A DNA stretch of 5,763 bases from Flavobacteriaceae bacterium (lineage in GTDB: Bacteria; Bacteroidota; Bacteroidia; Flavobacteriales; Flavobacteriaceae), in NCBI GenBank assembly GCA_002401385.1, contig NVSY01000012.1, positions 32,161-37,923 on the forward strand, given 5' to 3'. The position numbers were made by a program, and so were the translations under genes. Positions 1 to 5,763 of the stretch are shown here, in pieces. Numbering within the stretch: position 1 is the first letter of the stretch; every line of letters starts with the position of its first letter. The notes beneath the pieces were generated by a model. It was not told the origin of the DNA and ran no database searches. It saw only the letters and a list, made by a program, of their open reading frames with translations.

Positions 1-1844
1 ATATAATTATATGTATTTCTGATGCTGAAGAATTAGGTCTACTTGGTGCTAGTGCTTTTGTAAACAATCATCCTTGGGGGAAAGATGCCGGATTGGTACT
101 GAATTTAGAAGCGAGAGGAAGTGGTGGACCAAGCTATATGTTACTAGAAACAAATGGAGGCAACAAAAAGCTCATCCAAACATTTAACAAGGCAAATACC
201 CCCTACCCTGTTGGAAACTCCCTTATGTATAGCATTTACAAAATGCTCCCAAATGATACCGATTTAACTATTTTCAGAGAAGACGGAAACATAAACGGAT
301 TCAATTTTGCTTTTATCGGAGATCATTTCGATTATCATACGGTACAAGATTCTTACGAGCGAATGGATATAAACACCTTCAAACATCAAGCTTCTTATTT
401 CTTACCCTTGATAAATTTCTACGCAAATGCCGATTTAAACAACTTAAACAGCAGCGAGGATCTCGTATATTTTAATTTCCCAGGAATAGGATTAGCTCAT
501 TATTCATTCAGTATAGTACAGCCCATCATTTATGTACTCTTTCTTATTTTTGTTCTATTATTTATCAAAGGGATCTACAAAAAAAGACTTTCAATTACTG
601 AAATATTACAAGGCTTTATTCCGTTTCTAGGGGCGCTAATCTCCGCTGTATTAGTTGCCTTTTTCGGATGGCAACTTTTACTTATCATACACCCACAATA
701 CCTAGACATCTTGCATGGGTTTACCTATAATGGTTATTATTATATTGTCCTATTTGTAGCGTTGAGTATGGCTATTTTCTTACGATTTTACAAGTCTTAT
801 TTTCTCAAAATACAAATTCAAAATCTACTTATTGCACCACTAACAGTTTGGTTTATCATAAATTTCGCCATCGCTTACTTCCTAAAAGGAGCTGGTTTCT
901 TTAGCATTCCATTAGCTACTGGAATTGTAATTTTGTCCATCTTGATTTTTTCTTCAAAAAAAAACAAATGGACCCCCCTTTTATTCAGCATACTCCTTAT
1001 CCCAACCCTTCTTATTTTTATCCCATTGATAAAAATGTTTCCGGTAGGATTGGGATTAAAAATGACAGGAATAAGCGCACTTTTTAGCATCCTACTCCTG
1101 GGCTTAGCCCTTCCTGTAATCCATGCCTTTTCTTTTAAAAAATCCTTGGGTAGATTTACTTTTTTAATAGGAGTTCTTGCGTTTATAACTGCCTCTTATA
1201 ATGCAGGATATAGCATTGACAATAGACAACCAAACAGTATTATTTACACCTTGGATACAGACACACAAAAAGCGTACTGGGCCAGTTACAATCAGAGTAC
1301 CGATGTATTTACCCGACAGTTTTTAGGAGATCAACCAATTCCTGGAAGCTATGATACTACTGTAACTGCAAGTAAATACAAAACAGCGATTAAATGGCAT
1401 CAAAATGCAGAAATCAAATCATTTCCTACACCATTAATCCAAGTGATCTCGGATACAATTCTTCAAAACGATAGGTACATTCATTTAGAAATTAAATCAC
1501 AACGCGCAGCCAATAGAATTGAATTGATAAGCAATCGTCCCATACATTTAAAACAATTCAATATAAACGGTGTAGACATGAAAAAAGAAGCGCAAGACAC
1601 CTACGTCCTACAAAAAAAACGTGGCAGCATTTTATCCTACTATTTGACGTCTCCAGATGAAATTATTAGTTTAAAAATGAGCTTATCTAAAAATGAAGTT
1701 TTAAATTTGGACGTATTAGAAGCAAGTTTTGATTTACTTTCAAATCCACAATTTAGCATAAAAGAAAGAGCCCCACATATGATGCCTATGCCTTTTGTTT
1801 TAAATGATGCCATTGTATTGAAAAAGCACCTCAACTTAAACTAA
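1..1844 (+). CDS. M28 family zinc metallopeptidase with C-terminal multi-pass membrane domain (5'-truncated by window edge)
   Basis: Likely a membrane-anchored aminopeptidase-type enzyme with its active site outside the cytoplasm. The reading frame is open from base 3, giving 613 residues in the window, so the TTG at base 93 is not the true start. Residues 6-16 (SDAEELGLLGA) are the M28 motif with the catalytic Glu (E9) and a zinc-ligand Glu (E10). NLEARGSGG (34-42) supplies the next acidic ligand (E36), and H112 in DYHTVQD is the last His ligand. The first His and Asp ligands must lie upstream of the window. Eight hydrophobic segments follow, at about bases 510-578, 612-694, 735-790, 819-885, 894-950, 969-1037, 1059-1130 and 1149-1212. 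A hydrophilic domain of about 210 residues then runs to the stop. An even helix count puts the peptidase and C-terminal domains on the same side, as in eukaryotic ERMP1/Fxna. The substrate is unknown. The family assignment is firm; the topology is inferred from hydrophobicity. Confidence 0.9.
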   Translation, partial: IIICISDAEELGLLGASAFVNNHPWGKDAGLVLNLEARGSGGPSYMLLETNGGNKKLIQTFNKANTPYPVGNSLMYSIYKMLPNDTDLTIFREDGNINGFNFAFIGDHFDYHTVQDSYERMDINTFKHQASYFLPLINFYANADLNNLNSSEDLVYFNFPGIGLAHYSFSIVQPIIYVLFLIFVLLFIKGIYKKRLSITEILQGFIPFLGALISAVLVAFFGWQLLLIIHPQYLDILHGFTYNGYYYIVLFVALSMAIFLRFYKSYFLKIQIQNLLIAPLTVWFIINFAIAYFLKGAGFFSIPLATGIVILSILIFSSKKNKWTPLLFSILLIPTLLIFIPLIKMFPVGLGLKMTGISALFSILLLGLALPVIHAFSFKKSLGRFTFLIGVLAFITASYNAGYSIDNRQPNSIIYTLDTDTQKAYWASYNQSTDVFTRQFLGDQPIPGSYDTTVTASKYKTAIKWHQNAEIKSFPTPLIQVISDTILQNDRYIHLEIKSQRAANRIELISNRPIHLKQFNINGVDMKKEAQDTYVLQKKRGSILSYYLTSPDEIISLKMSLSKNEVLNLDVLEASFDLLSNPQFSIKERAPHMMPMPFVLNDAIVLKKHLNLN

Positions 1845-1889
1845 CAATTAAACATCTGAACAAAACACGCGTTGGAATGTTCCTAATTG
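1845..1889. repeat. Imperfect inverted repeat between the M28 peptidase and DUF2891 genes
   Basis: CAATTAAACAT (1845-1855) pairs with ATGTT-CC-TAATTG (1877-1889): 6 bp plus 5 bp, with a two-base CC bulge on the right arm and a loop of 21 bases. It starts at the first base after the peptidase stop codon and ends 14 bases before the DUF2891 ATG. No T-run follows it on either strand, so it does not look like an intrinsic terminator. It could be an RNA hairpin in the leader, an mRNA-end structure or a protein-binding site. The stem is mostly A-T, so chance is also possible. Confidence 0.45.
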
Positions 1890-1903
1890 CAAAAAAATAT
1901 TAA

Positions 1904-2989
1904 ATGAAAAACACACTCACCATTTGCACGATTCTTTTTTTATTAAACTCTTGTTCAAATGTTAAACAAGAATCACCGCAAATTGTCATAAATACACCTA
2001 AACTCACTTTAGAACGTGCTAATTATCTATACCATTTTGCTTATGAATGTGTAGATCAAGAATACCCAAACAAATTAGGGCAGGTCTTGGAAAGTGCTAC
2101 TGATTTAAAAGAACCTACTACCTTACATCCTGCTTTTTATGGTTGTTTTGATTGGCATTCCGCAGTACATGGACATTGGACCCTTATCAATATTATAAAA
2201 GAATTTCCAAACTTCGAACATCGCGAAGCAATTTTAAAAAAACTACAAGCTAGTTTAACCGCTGAGAACATACAACAAGAAGTGGCTTATTTTGACGTCG
2301 TATCTGCCAAAAATTTTGAACGAACTTATGGTTGGGCTTGGCTTTTAAAAGTAGCGGAAGTGTTGAAAGATTGGGACAGTCCAGAAGCACAACTGATGGC
2401 AAAAAACTTACAACCCTTAGTCACTCTCATAGAAACAAAATACATTGAGTTTTTACCAAAATTAAATTATCCTATACGCGTAGGAGAACACCCAAACACC
2501 GCATTTGGCTTGTCTTTTGCATTAGATTATGCACGTAAATACAATTCAACTTTAGAAGACATAATTATATCCAAAGCCAAAGAATACTATTTAGAAGATA
2601 GCCAATGTCCGATTTCTTGGGAACCAGGAGGTTTTGATTTTTTATCCCCATGTTTACAAGAAGCTGCTTTGATGCAGAAAGTACTTTCCAAAGAAGAATT
2701 CGTCCCTTGGTTAGATGCATTTTTACCAGGTTTCAGAGAACACCCGAGTAAGCTCCTCCAAATAGCAGAAGTCACCGATAGGTCTGATGGAAAATTAGCC
2801 CATTTAGACGGCTTAAATTACAGCAGAGCATGGTGCCTATTCGAATTAGGAAAAGGGTTAGAAAACAAAGAAATGATAGCCCTGGGCACTGCACACTTTA
2901 ACCATAGTTATAAAAAAATGGACTCTGGCGAATATGCCGGAGCCCATTGGTTAGCGTCCTTTGCGCTGTATGCTTTACTCGAAAATTAA
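1904..2989 (+). CDS. DUF2891 family probable lipoprotein
   Basis: Complete protein of 361 residues from a family of unknown biochemical function. The N-terminus (MKNTLTICTILFLLNSC) is a short lipoprotein signal peptide with probable lipidation at C17. The lipobox LNSC has Asn at -2, which is off the strict consensus. The mature protein starts SNVKQES and lacks a clear acidic surface-export signal, so a periplasm-facing membrane anchor is the default guess. DUF2891 hallmarks are HPAFYGCFDWHSAVHGHW (75-92), EHPNTAFGLS (195-204), WEPGGFDFLSPCLQEAAL (239-256), DGKLAHLDGLNYSRAWC (295-311) and AGAHWLASFALYAL (345-358). Conserved His, Trp, Asp and Glu clusters in a mainly helical protein would suit an enzyme or sugar-binding helical barrel, but that is inference. 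An in-frame TAA (1901-1903) abuts the ATG, so the start is secure. There is no Shine-Dalgarno sequence; the leader is A-rich. The gene lies 59 bases after the peptidase and may be co-transcribed with it. Its stop overlaps the pyk stop. Confidence 0.9.
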   Translation: MKNTLTICTILFLLNSCSNVKQESPQIVINTPKLTLERANYLYHFAYECVDQEYPNKLGQVLESATDLKEPTTLHPAFYGCFDWHSAVHGHWTLINIIKEFPNFEHREAILKKLQASLTAENIQQEVAYFDVVSAKNFERTYGWAWLLKVAEVLKDWDSPEAQLMAKNLQPLVTLIETKYIEFLPKLNYPIRVGEHPNTAFGLSFALDYARKYNSTLEDIIISKAKEYYLEDSQCPISWEPGGFDFLSPCLQEAALMQKVLSKEEFVPWLDAFLPGFREHPSKLLQIAEVTDRSDGKLAHLDGLNYSRAWCLFELGKGLENKEMIALGTAHFNHSYKKMDSGEYAGAHWLASFALYALLEN

Positions 2990-4413
2990 ATTTCAGAAAT
3001 ACGCAACGTGTTTACCATTCCTTTTTCCTTTACAGGCATAGAGGACAAATTCACAACGTAATCTCCTTTTTTAACAAAGCCTTTTTCTACGGCTAATTTG
3101 TTAATATCTTCGATCGTATCATCAGTACTTACAAGTTTATCATAATACACTGCTTTCACACCCCAAAGTAGGTTTAACATTGCCATAATTCTTCTGTTAG
3201 AAGTAAAGGCAACGATATTGGATTTAGGTCTCCAAGCCGAAATTTGAAAGGCTGTATATCCAGAATTTGTAAGTGTTGAAATCATTTCTGCATCGATGCT
3301 ATTCGCTGTTTTTGCAGCTTGATGACATATAATTTTAGAAATATAACGATTATTTAAACAACGTGTATGAGTTTCTGGAACTGTAATTAATGGTGAATTT
3401 TCTACACTTCTAATAATCGTACTCATTTGTTGTATAACCTCTAAAGGATAATCTCCCATAGCAGTTTCACCAGAAAGCATTACTGCATCTGCACCATCCA
3501 TAATAGAATTGGCAACATCATTTACCTCTGCTCTTGTAGGAACTTGATTTGTAATCATAGTTTCCATCATTTGAGTAGCAATAATTACAGGAATTCTTGC
3601 TTTTTTAGCAGCTAATACTAAACGTTTTTGGATCAATGGCACTTTTGCCATAGGAACCTCTACACCTAAATCTCCACGTGCTACCATTAACCCATCACAA
3701 TGGGCAGTAATCTCGTTGATATTATCTAGTGCCTCAGGTTTTTCAATTTTAGCAATCACAGGGATCTTATATTCAGAATTATCAGCAATTAACTTGTTTA
3801 ATAAATCTAAATCTTCCGCTCTTCTAACAAAAGATAAAGCAATCCAATCCGCTTCAATACTAATAGCAAATAAAGCATCTTCAATATCCTTCTCTGTCAA
3901 AGCAGGTTGAGAGATATTTGTATTTGGTAAATTCACTCCTTTTTTAGAACCTAATTTACCACCTCTTAATACTTTAGAAGTAACACTAGTTTTACCATCT
4001 GTAGCAGTAACTTCAAATAATAATTTTCCATCATCCACCAATATATGTTCACCTACACTTACATCTTGAGGGAACTGCTGATAAGTCATAAATGCTTTTT
4101 CATTCGTTCCTTCACATTGTTCCGTAGAAAATGTAAAGACATCACCTTTGTTTAAAAACACGTCATCTTGCATAACCCCTACCCTAAGTTTTGGCCCTTG
4201 CAAATCGGCTAATATTGCCACGTTAAAACCACGACGTACGTTAATCTCTCTAATAAGATTTACCCGTTTTTTAACTTCATCGTACACCGCATGAGAAAAA
4301 TTAATTCTAAATACGTTTACTCCTTCGGTCATCATCTTTTCAATTAACCCAGGTGAATCGCAAGCTGGTCCTAAAGTAGCAACTATTTTGGTCTTTTTTC
4401 TGTTATTTGACAT
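2986..4413 (-). CDS. pyk: Pyruvate kinase
   Basis: Cytoplasmic glycolytic enzyme that transfers phosphate from phosphoenolpyruvate to ADP, giving pyruvate and ATP. The 475 residues match the short bacterial form (about 470 aa) without the extra PEP-utiliser domain found in Bacillus. The (beta/alpha)8 domain A spans about residues 1-72 and 170-345. It carries RINFSH (36-41; R36, N38, S40, H41), K222 and Mg-ligand E224 in VIAKIEKPEALD, D248 in ARGDLGVEVP, and IIATQMMETM with T280. The lid domain B is about 73-169 and begins just after LADLQ (68-72), at GPKLR (73-77). The C-terminal regulatory domain is about 350-475. Its TNSGYTA loop (382-388) resembles the phosphate-binding part of the sugar-phosphate effector site, but the later loop (SSMPVKEKG, 457-465) differs from the E. 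coli PykF type, so the activator cannot be predicted. An in-frame TAG abuts the ATG and fixes the start. The gene lies 3 bases after the IPExxxVDY stop, last in the cluster. Confidence 0.98.
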   Translation of the reverse strand: MSNNRKKTKIVATLGPACDSPGLIEKMMTEGVNVFRINFSHAVYDEVKKRVNLIREINVRRGFNVAILADLQGPKLRVGVMQDDVFLNKGDVFTFSTEQCEGTNEKAFMTYQQFPQDVSVGEHILVDDGKLLFEVTATDGKTSVTSKVLRGGKLGSKKGVNLPNTNISQPALTEKDIEDALFAISIEADWIALSFVRRAEDLDLLNKLIADNSEYKIPVIAKIEKPEALDNINEITAHCDGLMVARGDLGVEVPMAKVPLIQKRLVLAAKKARIPVIIATQMMETMITNQVPTRAEVNDVANSIMDGADAVMLSGETAMGDYPLEVIQQMSTIIRSVENSPLITVPETHTRCLNNRYISKIICHQAAKTANSIDAEMISTLTNSGYTAFQISAWRPKSNIVAFTSNRRIMAMLNLLWGVKAVYYDKLVSTDDTIEDINKLAVEKGFVKKGDYVVNLSSMPVKEKGMVNTLRISEI

Positions 4414-4416
4414 CTA

Positions 4417-4875
4417 TTAAAATATTAAATTTTTTGTTGATTTTATCGTGTTTGTATTAATGAGGTATGCGGATAATACTTGAGGTATTTGGTTTATACT
4501 TGCCACAAAATTACTTAAATTCTTGTCACAAATATCACCTTCTATCTTTAAGAAATAGTCAATTTTTTTCTTCTCTGGCATCAAATAATTGATGGTGTTT
4601 ATATTTCCACTAAACAAATCAAAGTCTTCTGATTGTACTGTATTTGTAATTTGCTTATTCCCAATTAAATATTGGTTGCAAAAATTTTCTTCATCCTCCC
4701 ATTCAAATATTGGAAACTCTACTGTATTATTTTTAAAGTCTAAACTTATTTTTGACAATACAAATGAGGTATTCAGTTTTTGATTAAACAAGAACGCTAG
4801 TCTATAATCCTCTTCTGCTGAATGAATTCCGACTAGTGCATAATCCTCTGGTATTTCCAATGTTAATACAGGCAT
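4417..4875 (-). CDS. IPExxxVDY family protein (function unknown)
   Basis: Small soluble protein of 152 residues with no signal peptide or membrane segment. It carries a variant of the naming motif at 99-107: MPEKKKIDY, with Met for Ile and Ile for Val, followed by FLKIEG. The N-terminal half contains EDYALVGIHSAEEDYRLAFLFNQ-LN (10-35), a conserved block in this Bacteroidota-restricted family. The middle is acidic (EWEDEEN, 58-64) and the C-terminus is basic and Asn-rich. No catalytic motif is visible. The family is known to me mainly from its place between rnc and pyk in Flavobacteriaceae, which suggests a housekeeping role but does not define one. An in-frame TAG two codons upstream (4882-4884) makes this ATG the first possible start. 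An overlapping out-of-frame ATG lies 4 bases upstream. It reads in the same frame as pyk, separated only by TAA TAG. A match to the -7 promoter element lies 21 bases upstream of the ATG. Confidence 0.85.
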   Translation of the reverse strand: MPVLTLEIPEDYALVGIHSAEEDYRLAFLFNQKLNTSFVLSKISLDFKNNTVEFPIFEWEDEENFCNQYLIGNKQITNTVQSEDFDLFSGNINTINYLMPEKKKIDYFLKIEGDICDKNLSNFVASINQIPQVLSAYLINTNTIKSTKNLIF

Positions 4876-4896
4876 ACATCTCTATTAAATTGATTG

Positions 4897-4904
4897 CAAA
4901 GCTA
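4897..4904 (-). promoter_or_regulatory. Candidate Bacteroidota -7 promoter element upstream of IPExxxVDY-pyk
   Basis: The minus strand reads TAGCTTTG, an exact match to the Bacteroidota sigma factor -7 consensus TAnnTTTG, inside the 84-base gap between rnc and the IPExxxVDY gene. Transcription would begin a few bases downstream, leaving a leader of roughly 15 bases before the ATG. No TTG-type -33 element is seen 19-21 bases upstream (the sequence there reads about CCTAAG), so the promoter would be weak or the match is by chance. It would let pyk be expressed apart from fabF and rnc. Confidence 0.4.
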
Positions 4905-4959
4905 CGGATTGTTGTGAAACTCTTAGGTTTTTTCTACGAAACCGTTTTAGTGCTATAGG

Positions 4960-5697
4960 TTATTTTTTTGAAATATCCTCTTGAAATACAAAGTAACCGC
5001 GCTTAGCAGCTGTTTCTTCTGCTTTCTTTTTTGAAGTTCCTCTTCCTTTAGAAATAACCTTGCCGTTTAAAAACAATCGAACTCCAAAATACTTGAGATT
5101 CTCTATCCCAGTATCATCGTATACTTCAAACTCGAAACTGTGTTTTTCTTTCTGACACCATTCTATAAATAGACTTTTATAGCTGGTTATTTTACCTTCT
5201 AATTTAGGAATATCGATATAAGGGGTAATTACTCGTTTGTAAACAAATCGCTTGCAATAGTTGTAACCTCTATCTAAATAAATAGCTCCAACTAAAGCTT
5301 CAAAAATATTTCCGTGAATATTCTCACCAAATTTTTTGCGCGAAATATTACTTTTTACAAACTGTGCTAAATCCAAATCACGTCCTAACTCATTCAAATG
5401 TTCCCGACTTACAATTTTTGACCTCATTTGTGTCAAATAACCTTCGTCTCCACCAGGAACTTTTTTAAACAAATAGGAAGCAATGACTCCTCCAAGCATG
5501 GCATCGCCTAAAAACTCCAATCGCTCATAATTTCTCGGGTTCCCTATTACATCAGATTCTTTTAAAGAACGATGTAAGAAAGCCTTTCTATAATAACTCA
5601 TGTTCTTAGGTCCAAAACCGAGGATCCTCTTCAAATCATTATAAAACGCCTCATCTTCTGGAGATCTCGATTTTATTATTTTACGAATGAATTTCAT
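4960..5697 (-). CDS. rnc: Ribonuclease III
   Basis: Cytoplasmic Mg-dependent endonuclease that cleaves double-stranded RNA, processing rRNA precursors and structured mRNAs as a homodimer. It has 245 residues, slightly longer than E. coli RNase III (226), mainly through a basic N-terminal extension. The RNase III domain spans about 15-160. Its signature NYERLEFLGDAMLG (56-69) supplies E58, E61 and D65. The second metal-binding motif, GNIFEALVGAIYLD (129-142), keeps E133 but has N130 where E. coli has D114. The double-stranded RNA-binding domain spans about 172-238: helix 1 at YKSLFIEWCQK, strands through VRLFLNGKVISKG, then GTSKKKAEETAAKRG with the basic KKK that contacts RNA. An in-frame TGA abuts the ATG, so the start is fixed. 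The gene follows fabF by 15 bases, the usual Bacteroidota arrangement, and is probably co-transcribed with it. Confidence 0.97.
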   Translation of the reverse strand: MKFIRKIIKSRSPEDEAFYNDLKRILGFGPKNMSYYRKAFLHRSLKESDVIGNPRNYERLEFLGDAMLGGVIASYLFKKVPGGDEGYLTQMRSKIVSREHLNELGRDLDLAQFVKSNISRKKFGENIHGNIFEALVGAIYLDRGYNYCKRFVYKRVITPYIDIPKLEGKITSYKSLFIEWCQKEKHSFEFEVYDDTGIENLKYFGVRLFLNGKVISKGRGTSKKKAEETAAKRGYFVFQEDISKK

Positions 5698-5706
5698 TCA
5701 AAGCTA

Positions 5707-5710
5707 TCCT
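5707..5710 (-). promoter_or_regulatory. Possible Shine-Dalgarno sequence of rnc
   Basis: AGGA on the minus strand lies 9 bases before the rnc ATG, within the 15-base gap after fabF. It is the only start in the window with a recognisable anti-16S complement. The other complete genes have A/T-rich leaders. Ribosome binding in Bacteroidota depends little on this motif, so its contribution is uncertain. Confidence 0.3.
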
Positions 5711-5712
5711 GC

Positions 5713-5763
5713 TTAATCAAATTTTTTGAATAGCACACAGGCATTGTGCCCTCCAAATCCAAA
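5713..5763 (-). CDS. fabF: Beta-ketoacyl-ACP synthase II, C-terminal end (5'-truncated by window edge)
   Basis: Only the last 16 residues and the TAA stop are present: FGFGGHNACVLFKKFD. This matches the C-terminal tail of FabF-type ketosynthases, which condense malonyl-ACP with acyl-ACP in fatty acid elongation. The GFGG turn is the gating loop whose Phe (F400 in E. coli FabF) lines the acyl pocket. The HNA in place of the E. coli TNx is, as I recall, common in Bacteroidota FabF. The catalytic Cys and both His residues lie outside the window. Its position directly before rnc supports the call, since fabF-rnc (often with acpP before it) is a conserved order in this phylum. The fragment is short, so FabB or another ketosynthase paralogue cannot be fully excluded. 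Confidence 0.85.
   Translation of the reverse strand, partial: FGFGGHNACVLFKKFD

Noticed and set aside
93..95. TTG at base 93 as the start of the peptidase gene
   Set aside because: The same frame upstream encodes the conserved M28 motif SDAEELGLLGA (residues 6-16), so the gene begins before the window.
956..964. Run of nine A within the M28 peptidase gene (with A8 at 1612-1619) as a possible slippage or phase-variation site
   Set aside because: The frame is intact and both runs encode ordinary Lys-containing loops. Such A-runs are common in AT-rich Bacteroidota genes, and nothing else suggests switching.
1871..1889. Promoter for the DUF2891 gene from TTGG and TAATTG in the upstream gap
   Set aside because: TAATTGC misses the TAnnTTTG consensus and the spacing to TTG is about 9 bases rather than near 19-21.
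2923..2942. Hairpin CTCTGGC-GAATAT-GCCGGAG near the end of the DUF2891 gene as a terminator
   Set aside because: The stem needs a U-G wobble, has no following T-run on either strand and lies in conserved coding sequence (DSGEYAGAHW), so coding constraint explains it.
3716..3910. Open frames antisense to pyk, the IPExxxVDY gene, the M28 gene and the DUF2891 gene
   Set aside because: All are 62-71 codons long, lie inside well-recognised genes and show no family motif or start signal. They are shadow frames.
4876..4959. Possible terminator or small RNA in the rnc to IPExxxVDY gap (GGTTT/AAACC repeat)
   Set aside because: The stem is only 5 bp around an 8-base loop with no T-run after it on the minus strand. 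Nothing beyond the -7-like element is supportable.

Overview
The window looks like a chromosomal housekeeping locus of a member of the Bacteroidota, most likely Flavobacteriaceae. The DNA is AT-rich and start codons follow A/T-rich leaders mostly without Shine-Dalgarno sequences. It carries a gene of the Bacteroidota-restricted IPExxxVDY family, the order fabF-rnc-(IPExxxVDY)-pyk expected of that group, and an ERMP1-like membrane M28 peptidase. Species cannot be assigned from this alone.

Layout, left to right. Bases 1-1844 (+) hold the 3' part of an M28 zinc metallopeptidase gene: the end of the catalytic domain, then eight predicted membrane helices and a C-terminal extracytoplasmic domain. 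The N-terminus lies outside the window. A 59-base gap with an imperfect inverted repeat leads to a complete DUF2891 lipoprotein gene (1904-2989, +). Its stop codon overlaps, tail to tail, the stop codon of pyruvate kinase. The rest of the window reads on the minus strand, in transcription order: the last 16 codons and stop of fabF (5763-5713), rnc (5697-4960), the IPExxxVDY gene (4875-4417) and pyk (4413-2986). There are no gene-free stretches above 300 bases; the longest gap is the 84 bases between rnc and the IPExxxVDY gene.

The two halves do different work. The plus-strand pair encodes envelope proteins: an integral membrane peptidase and a probable lipoprotein. The minus-strand cluster joins fatty acid elongation (FabF), double-stranded RNA processing (RNase III), a small uncharacterised protein and the last step of glycolysis (Pyk). 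Tight spacing (15, 84 and 3 bases) suggests read-through transcription. A match to the Bacteroidota -7 promoter element in the 84-base gap suggests that the IPExxxVDY-pyk pair may also have its own start.

I saw no RNA genes, mobile elements, CRISPR arrays or phage genes, and no clear new multi-gene system. The points most worth a second look are Asn in place of a usual metal-binding Asp in RNase III, the two uncharacterised families (DUF2891, IPExxxVDY), tandem in-frame stops joining IPExxxVDY to pyk, and the shared TTAA at the convergent gene ends.
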